This document shows, piece after piece, positions 52,327 through 56,881 of a stretch of DNA of 56,881 nt (the first letter of the stretch is position 1; each line of letters starts with the position of its first letter). The translations under genes were made by a program, and so were the position numbers. This stretch comes from Saccharopolyspora rectivirgula DSM 43747 (GTDB lineage Bacteria > Actinomycetota > Actinomycetes > Mycobacteriales > Pseudonocardiaceae): positions 1 to 56,881 of the forward strand of contig NZ_AYJW01000020.1 of NCBI RefSeq assembly GCF_000497205.1. The letters are read 5' to 3'. The notes under the pieces are model-generated. The model ran no database searches and was not told the origin of the DNA. It saw only the letters and a program-made list of their open reading frames with translations.

Positions 52327-53670
52327 ATGACCCGCCAGCAGGAGTTCGTGCTCCGCACCTTGGAGGAACGTGACATCCGCTTCGTGCGGCTGTGGTTCAC
52401 CGATGTGCTCGGCATGCTCAAGTCAGTGGCGATCTCGCCCGCTGAACTGGAAGGAGCCTTCGCCGAGGGCATCGGTTTCGACGGCTCGTCCATCGAGGGG
52501 TTCGCCCGCGTCTACGAGTCGGACATGGTCGCGAAGCCGGATCCGGCCACCTTCCAGGTGCTGCCCTGGGAAACCCCTGACGGCGAGCACTACTCGGCCC
52601 GCATGTTCTGCGACATCCACATGCCCGACGGCTCGCCGTGCTGGTCGGACCCCAGGCACGTGCTGCGCCGCACCCTGGCCAAGGCCAGCGAAGCCGGCTT
52701 CACCTGCTACGTGCACCCCGAGATCGAATTCTTCCTGCTCAAAGACCTGCCCGACGACGGCAGCGAACCCGTCCCGGCCGACTCCGGCGGCTACTTCGAC
52801 CAGGCCAGCCACGACGCCGCACCGCACTTCCGCCGCACCGCCATCGAAACCCTCGAAGCCATGGGGATCTCGGTGGAGTTCAGCCACCACGAAGGAGCCC
52901 CCGGGCAGCAGGAGATCGACCTGCGCTACGCCGACGCGCTCACCATGGCCGACAACGTGATGACGTTCCGCTACGTCGTCAAGGAAGTGGCCATCACCCA
53001 AGGCGTCCGGGCCTCGTTCATGCCGAAACCGTTCAGCAACCAGCCGGGCTCGGGCATGCACACCCACTTCAGCCTGTTCGAAGGGGACCAGAACGCCTTC
53101 TACCACCCGGAGAACCCGTTCGAGCTCTCCGACATCGGCCGGGCCTTCGTGGCCGGCATCCTGCACCACGCCCGCGAGATCTCGGCGGTGACCAACCAGT
53201 GGGTCAACTCCTACAAGCGGTTGATCGTCGGCGGCGAAGCCCCCACCGCGGTGTGCTGGGGCCACGCCAACCGGTCCGCCCTGGTGCGAGTCCCGATGTA
53301 CTCACCGGGCAAGGCCTCCTCGCGGCGGGTCGAAGTCCGCACCCTCGACTCCGCCTGCAACCCCTACCTCGCGTACGCGGTGATCCTGGCCGCCGGGCTG
53401 CAAGGCATCCAGAAGGGCTACGAACTGCCGCCGGCGACCGAGGACGACGTGTGGTCGTTGACCGAACGGGAGCGCAAAGCGGCCGGGTACGCCAACCTGC
53501 CGCAGAACCTCAACGAAGCCCTGGCCGAGATGGAGTCCTCCGAACTGGTCGCGGAAACCCTCGGCGAGGACGTGTTCGACTTCTTCCTGCGCAACAAGCG
53601 GGAGGAGTGGAACGCCTACCGCAGCCACGTGACTCCCTACGAGCTGCGCAGTCTGCTGCCGATGCTGTGA
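52327..53670 (+). CDS. glnA2: Type I glutamine synthetase, GlnA2 subgroup
   Basis: A 447-residue glutamine synthetase (glutamate + NH3 + ATP to glutamine). The match to M. tuberculosis GlnA2 is extensive, for example the opening EFVLRTLEERDIRFVRLWFTDVLG. Active-site features are GFDGSSIEGFARVYESD, HPEIEFFLL, HHEGAPGQQEIDLRYADAL, NQPGSGMHTHFSLFEG and NRSALVRVP. The adenylylation loop characteristic of regulated GlnA1 (NLYDLP) is replaced by AGYANLP near the C-terminus, so control by GlnE is unlikely. It follows the hydrolase gene after a terminator and has its own terminator. Confidence 0.96.
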   Translation: MTRQQEFVLRTLEERDIRFVRLWFTDVLGMLKSVAISPAELEGAFAEGIGFDGSSIEGFARVYESDMVAKPDPATFQVLPWETPDGEHYSARMFCDIHMPDGSPCWSDPRHVLRRTLAKASEAGFTCYVHPEIEFFLLKDLPDDGSEPVPADSGGYFDQASHDAAPHFRRTAIETLEAMGISVEFSHHEGAPGQQEIDLRYADALTMADNVMTFRYVVKEVAITQGVRASFMPKPFSNQPGSGMHTHFSLFEGDQNAFYHPENPFELSDIGRAFVAGILHHAREISAVTNQWVNSYKRLIVGGEAPTAVCWGHANRSALVRVPMYSPGKASSRRVEVRTLDSACNPYLAYAVILAAGLQGIQKGYELPPATEDDVWSLTERERKAAGYANLPQNLNEALAEMESSELVAETLGEDVFDFFLRNKREEWNAYRSHVTPYELRSLLPML

Positions 53671-53672
53671 CT

Positions 53673-53698
53673 GGTGCGGACTGACTGCAGTCCGCACC
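53673..53698 (+). terminator. Hairpin terminator after glnA2
   Basis: GGTGCGGACT (53673-53682) pairs perfectly with AGTCCGCACC (53689-53698) around a six-base loop, two bases after the glnA2 stop. No U-run follows. Confidence 0.8.
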
Positions 53699-53709
53699 GC
53701 GGGTGGCGA

Positions 53710-53715
53710 TAGGTT
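53710..53715 (+). promoter_or_regulatory. Putative -10 element of the last gene (leaderless)
   Basis: TAGGTT lies six bases before the GTG at 53722; no ribosome binding site lies between. Confidence 0.55.
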
Positions 53716-53721
53716 GCGCCT

Positions 53722-56700
53722 GTGACTGATCAGCAGGCGCAACCAGAACAGCCGTCCGCCGGTTTCCCGAGCGAACCGGAGTGGCCGGCTGAACCGGACT
53801 CGGACATCCCCCTGGTCGGCTGCACCGTCGCCTACCCGGCGGAACTGCCAGCCGCGAAGGTGCTGCGGGACTCCTTCCTGCAGCAGCACCCCGGGGCCAG
53901 CTTCACCACCGTGCTGCTGGACCGACCGGGCTCCGAGCACGCGGACCAGGACGCGGTCACCCCCGAAGAACTCGGCTGGGACCCGGCCGAAGTGGCCGAC
54001 CTGGCGATGCTGTGCACCGCTGACCAACTGCGGGCGGTGCTGCGCCTGCGGCTGGTGCACCAGCTGCTCTCCGCCGGCAACGCGGTGCTCAGCTTCGAAC
54101 CGTGGGTGCAGGTCTTCGGCTCCCTCGACGAACTGCTCGATTCGCTGAGCCCCCAGCGGCCGCTTGGCCTGGTGCCCCGGCTGCTGGGGCCGCTGCCGAC
54201 GGACGGGCTGCGCCCCAGCGTCGCCGACCTGGCCGCCGCCGGACCGGTCGACCCGGCGATGCTCGTCCTCCGACCGGAAGCAGCGCAGCTCGTCGCCACC
54301 TGGGCCGCCCAGAGCAGTTCCGACCCGGCCGCCGCCGGCTTGGAAACCGCCACCGCGCTGATCGATCACCAGCTCATCCGCAACCCCGGCGTGGGCCTGT
54401 CGGTGTGGAACGCCGCGCAGCGGGAACTGGCCGTGGCCGAGGACGGCACCTGGCTGGCGGACGGCGAGCTGCTGCGCAGCGTGCACTTCACCGGCTTCCA
54501 GCCCAACCGGCCGTGGCTCCTGTCCGCCGAGTTCAGCGACCGCCCCCGGGTGCTGCTCTCCGCCAACCCGCACCTGGCAGGACTGTGCGCGGCGTACCAC
54601 AACGCCCTGGTCAACGCCGGCTACACGCGTCCGCAGCCCCACCCGTTCGACGAACTGCCGGAGGGCTACGCCATCCCGGGCTCGCTGCGGCAGCAGTACC
54701 GCTCCGCATGGCTGGACGGCGCCGCTCCGCGAAGCCCGTTCCGACCTGACAGCTCGAGCGAGGAGTTCCTGGACTGGGCGTGCACCCCGGCCGACGACCG
54801 GCAACGGGCTGCCGGAGCATCCCGCTGGAGCGCGGCGATCTGGGCGGACGACCCCGAGCTGCAGCAGCGGTTCCCCGACCCGTTCGGCACCGATGCGGAA
54901 GCGTTCCGGGACTGGTGCACCAACGTCGCGGTCGCGAACGGGCAGCTGCCGGCCGGCGCGGTTCGCGGCCAGCCGGAGCACCAACCCGCCCTGGTGGACC
55001 AGCTCGGGGTTTCCGTGGTGGGAGAGGGACTACTCGCCGAACTGGTCCGCGTCGCGGTGCAGGCCTCGGGACTGCCGTCCGCCGACGAACCGCACTACCC
55101 GGTGGTGCTGCGCTGCACCCCCGGTGCACCGGTGCCCCCGGACCGCCACTTGATCGACGTCTGCCCCGAAGCAGCGGATGCGGAAGCCGCGGAGACCTGG
55201 GTGCTGCCCGGCTCCGACGCAACACGCGTGGGCAGAGGACGACCGGTGCGGGTGGTGGAGCTCCCGGTCCTCCAGCGGGACCCGGTGGACCTGCCCGAGC
55301 GCAAAGGAGCTCGGGCCCGCTACGGGTTGTCGGAGGAGTTCGTCGTCGTCACCTTCGCTGACCACTCCGACGAGCACTCCACGAACACCATCGGCGTGGT
55401 CAACGCCTTCCTCGCCGCCTTCCCCGAGCGCGAAGACGCCCGCCTGCTGATCGGCACGGCCGGGCACAACCCGGAAGCCGCGGAACGACTCCGCTTGGCC
55501 ACCGCCGCCGACCCCCGGGTCCGGCTCGTCGAGGACGACTACGACCCGATGGCGCTGGTCGCCGCCGCCGACTGCGTCGTGGTGCTGAACCGCGGCACCG
55601 GATCCGAGCGGGCTGTGCTGCGGCTGATGGACGTGGCTGTCCGCGGCGTCCCGGTGCTCACCTCCGACCGCGGTGCGGCGGCCGCACTGCTCGGCAGCGC
55701 GGGAGTGACCCTGGTGCCGTGCCAAGGCGCCGGAGAACCGGACGCCGAAGCGGCGGCCCGGGAACTGCGCGCTCTCGCGGAAGACCCGCAGCGCACCGCC
55801 GAGACCGCCGCCGCGGTGCGGGAACACCTGCTGACCTCTCGAACCGCGGACCGGACCGGTCAGCAATTGCGGCAGCACGTCGAGCGGGCCTACCGCGCTT
55901 GGCGGACCAAGTGGTCCCGGAAGCGGCACGGGAAGTCCGACGACCCGCTGCACCCGTTGCTGATCGCCAGGCACGCCCTGCACCGAACTCCGGACGTGAG
56001 CAGCCCCGGGCGCAGCGCTCTTTCCCCCGCGCTGCGCAAAGCGGTGCTGAAGGTGCTCGGGCACTACGACGAGCACATCCGCGATCTGCTGCGCTCGGTC
56101 ATCGACGGGGTGGAGCAGACCGCCGCTGAACTGCTGTCCAGGCAGGCCGACCTCGACGGGGGCAGTCTGCACTGGGTCCGCAGGGAACTGGACCAGCTCG
56201 CCCAGCGCGACGAGCAGCTGGCCGCCCAGCTCACCGCCGTCGACGACGGGGTGTTGCGAACCCGGGTCGAACTGGCCGACCAGCACCGCAAGCTGCAGGC
56301 ATTGGAGAGCGGTGCGGGGGAGGAGCACGCGGTGGAGGAGCTCGCCGCCAGGCTGGACACCCTCACCGGCGCGGTGGAGCGCATCGTGGACCGGCTCGAC
56401 GCCTTGGAACAGCGCCGGTCGACCGATGACGTGCTGACTGACGGCCTGCGGCTGGTTTCCCGCAACGTCGAGGACGTGCTGTGGCGCACCGAAGCGCTGC
56501 AACGCGTGCTGCTCCGGGAGCACGAGAGCGCCGACGAGGAGCAGGCGACGGCTCCGGTGCTGTGCGACGCGGGGGTGTTGCAGCTGCCGGCCGAAGACAC
56601 CCGCATGCTCCCGTGGCTGTCGGCGCACCCCTATTGGGAGCGGGAAGTTTCCGAGCTGATCGACCTGTTGCTCACCGAGGACGGGATCTTCCTCGACGTC

Positions 56701-56881
56701 GGCGCCTACGTCGGCTACCAGACGGTGCGGGTGCTGAACCGGCTCGGTGCTGACGGGGCCGTGGTGGCGGTGGAGCCGTGCGCGCGCAGCCGGGAGCTCC
56801 TGCACCGCAATGTCGTCACCAACGTTCCCGAGGTCAAGCTGTCTCACCAACCGCATCCGCACTCCGAACCACGGGAGGCCC
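53722..56881 (+). CDS. Giant glycosyltransferase - coiled coil - FkbM methyltransferase protein (3' truncated)
   Basis: A frame with no stop from the GTG at 53722 to the window edge (1053 codons visible). Residues 1-40 are acidic and Pro-rich. An N-terminal region to about 330 contains SVHFTGFQPNRPWLLSAEF and VLLSANPHLAGLCAAYHNAL, a block found in multidomain glycosyltransferases. Residues about 530-715 look like a GT-B group 1 donor-binding half (YGLSEEFVVVTFADH, VRLVEDDYDPMALVAAADCVVVLNRGTGSE). Residues 765-940 form a long charged coiled coil. From about 975 an FkbM-type SAM methyltransferase starts with FLDVGAYVGYQTVRV and VVAVEPCARSRELL. It probably decorates a surface glycan or glycoprotein, with methyl capping controlled through the coiled coil; this is inference. 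The rest of the FkbM domain lies outside. Confidence 0.82.
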   Translation, partial: MTDQQAQPEQPSAGFPSEPEWPAEPDSDIPLVGCTVAYPAELPAAKVLRDSFLQQHPGASFTTVLLDRPGSEHADQDAVTPEELGWDPAEVADLAMLCTADQLRAVLRLRLVHQLLSAGNAVLSFEPWVQVFGSLDELLDSLSPQRPLGLVPRLLGPLPTDGLRPSVADLAAAGPVDPAMLVLRPEAAQLVATWAAQSSSDPAAAGLETATALIDHQLIRNPGVGLSVWNAAQRELAVAEDGTWLADGELLRSVHFTGFQPNRPWLLSAEFSDRPRVLLSANPHLAGLCAAYHNALVNAGYTRPQPHPFDELPEGYAIPGSLRQQYRSAWLDGAAPRSPFRPDSSSEEFLDWACTPADDRQRAAGASRWSAAIWADDPELQQRFPDPFGTDAEAFRDWCTNVAVANGQLPAGAVRGQPEHQPALVDQLGVSVVGEGLLAELVRVAVQASGLPSADEPHYPVVLRCTPGAPVPPDRHLIDVCPEAADAEAAETWVLPGSDATRVGRGRPVRVVELPVLQRDPVDLPERKGARARYGLSEEFVVVTFADHSDEHSTNTIGVVNAFLAAFPEREDARLLIGTAGHNPEAAERLRLATAADPRVRLVEDDYDPMALVAAADCVVVLNRGTGSERAVLRLMDVAVRGVPVLTSDRGAAAALLGSAGVTLVPCQGAGEPDAEAAARELRALAEDPQRTAETAAAVREHLLTSRTADRTGQQLRQHVERAYRAWRTKWSRKRHGKSDDPLHPLLIARHALHRTPDVSSPGRSALSPALRKAVLKVLGHYDEHIRDLLRSVIDGVEQTAAELLSRQADLDGGSLHWVRRELDQLAQRDEQLAAQLTAVDDGVLRTRVELADQHRKLQALESGAGEEHAVEELAARLDTLTGAVERIVDRLDALEQRRSTDDVLTDGLRLVSRNVEDVLWRTEALQRVLLREHESADEEQATAPVLCDAGVLQLPAEDTRMLPWLSAHPYWEREVSELIDLLLTEDGIFLDVGAYVGYQTVRVLNRLGADGAVVAVEPCARSRELLHRNVVTNVPEVKLSHQPHPHSEPREA

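Noticed and set aside
53302-56862. Long minus-strand frames (53302-54984 and 55030-56862) opposite the last gene
   Set aside because: The plus frame from 53722 has no stop to the edge and carries glycosyltransferase and FkbM motifs. The minus frames have biased Q/H/G/R composition and no motifs.
1-56881. CRISPR arrays, tRNA genes, insertion sequences and prophage
   Set aside because: No regularly spaced repeats, no tRNA cloverleaf, no transposase or integrase and no phage structural genes were recognised by reading both strands; a tRNAscan or repeat search could still find something missed.

Overview
The window reads as a contig from a high-GC actinomycete. Evidence: strong G/C bias at third codon positions, mycothiol biosynthesis (MshB), coenzyme F420 use (an NpdG-type reductase), a SigF/UsfX stress module and apparently leaderless transcripts. 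Gene order on the right side resembles the Mycobacterium tuberculosis Rv2222c-Rv2236c neighbourhood (glnA2, caeA/hip1, panB, rnpB, RNase H-CobC fusion, zinc-ribbon protein, Nif3, cobC, ptpA, SURF1, cobD). The protein style suggests Pseudonocardiales (Saccharopolyspora-like); that placement is inference. The first 20 bases are an Illumina adapter and the last gene runs off the right edge, so the window is probably a whole draft contig.

Left part (1-18.6 kb): a minus-strand group encodes a YrhK-type membrane protein, a phenol-hydroxylase-like FAD monooxygenase, cyanase, a tannase/feruloyl-esterase lipoprotein and a large catalase. Next comes an anti-sigma/sigma pair (usfX-sigF) with a good SigF-type promoter in front of it. 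mshB is divergent from this pair. A GntR regulator is divergent from a tight operon for 5-oxoproline use (NRAMP-fold transporter, pxpA, pxpB, pxpC, D-glutamate cyclase-family protein). A yybP-ykoY manganese riboswitch then precedes a TMEM165/GDT1 family Mn exporter, followed by a saccharopine-dehydrogenase-like reductase.

Middle (18.6-33.2 kb): jetA-jetB-jetC of a Wadjet type II-like SMC defence system lie on the minus strand, with no jetD. Cobalamin genes (cobD, cobC), SURF1, and an overlapping fructosamine-kinase/low-molecular-weight phosphatase pair (a likely protein-deglycation couple) follow. Then comes a plus-strand operon of Nif3, zinc-ribbon protein and RNase HI-phosphatase fusion, ending with RNase P RNA.

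33.7-41.4 kb: a seven-gene operon encodes a type IV secretion-like machine (two-TM pilin-like protein, VirB3-like, VirB4-like ATPase, VirB6/TrbL-like, VirB8/TcpC-like, transglycosylase-NlpC/P60 hydrolase, accessory protein). It has no relaxase, coupling protein or integrase and sits between housekeeping genes. This operon and the jetABC set without jetD are the two most interesting systems here.

Right part (41.4-56.9 kb): RNB exoribonuclease, F420 reductase, DUF4326 protein, an atypical SDR, a Xi-class GST-like reductase, panB, a membrane protein, a PheC-like binding protein, NAD synthetase, a CaeA/Hip1-like serine hydrolase, glnA2, and a very large glycosyltransferase-coiled-coil-FkbM methyltransferase protein cut by the end. 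Several genes have a TAG-N2-T hexamer 6-7 nt before the start codon, suggesting leaderless transcription.
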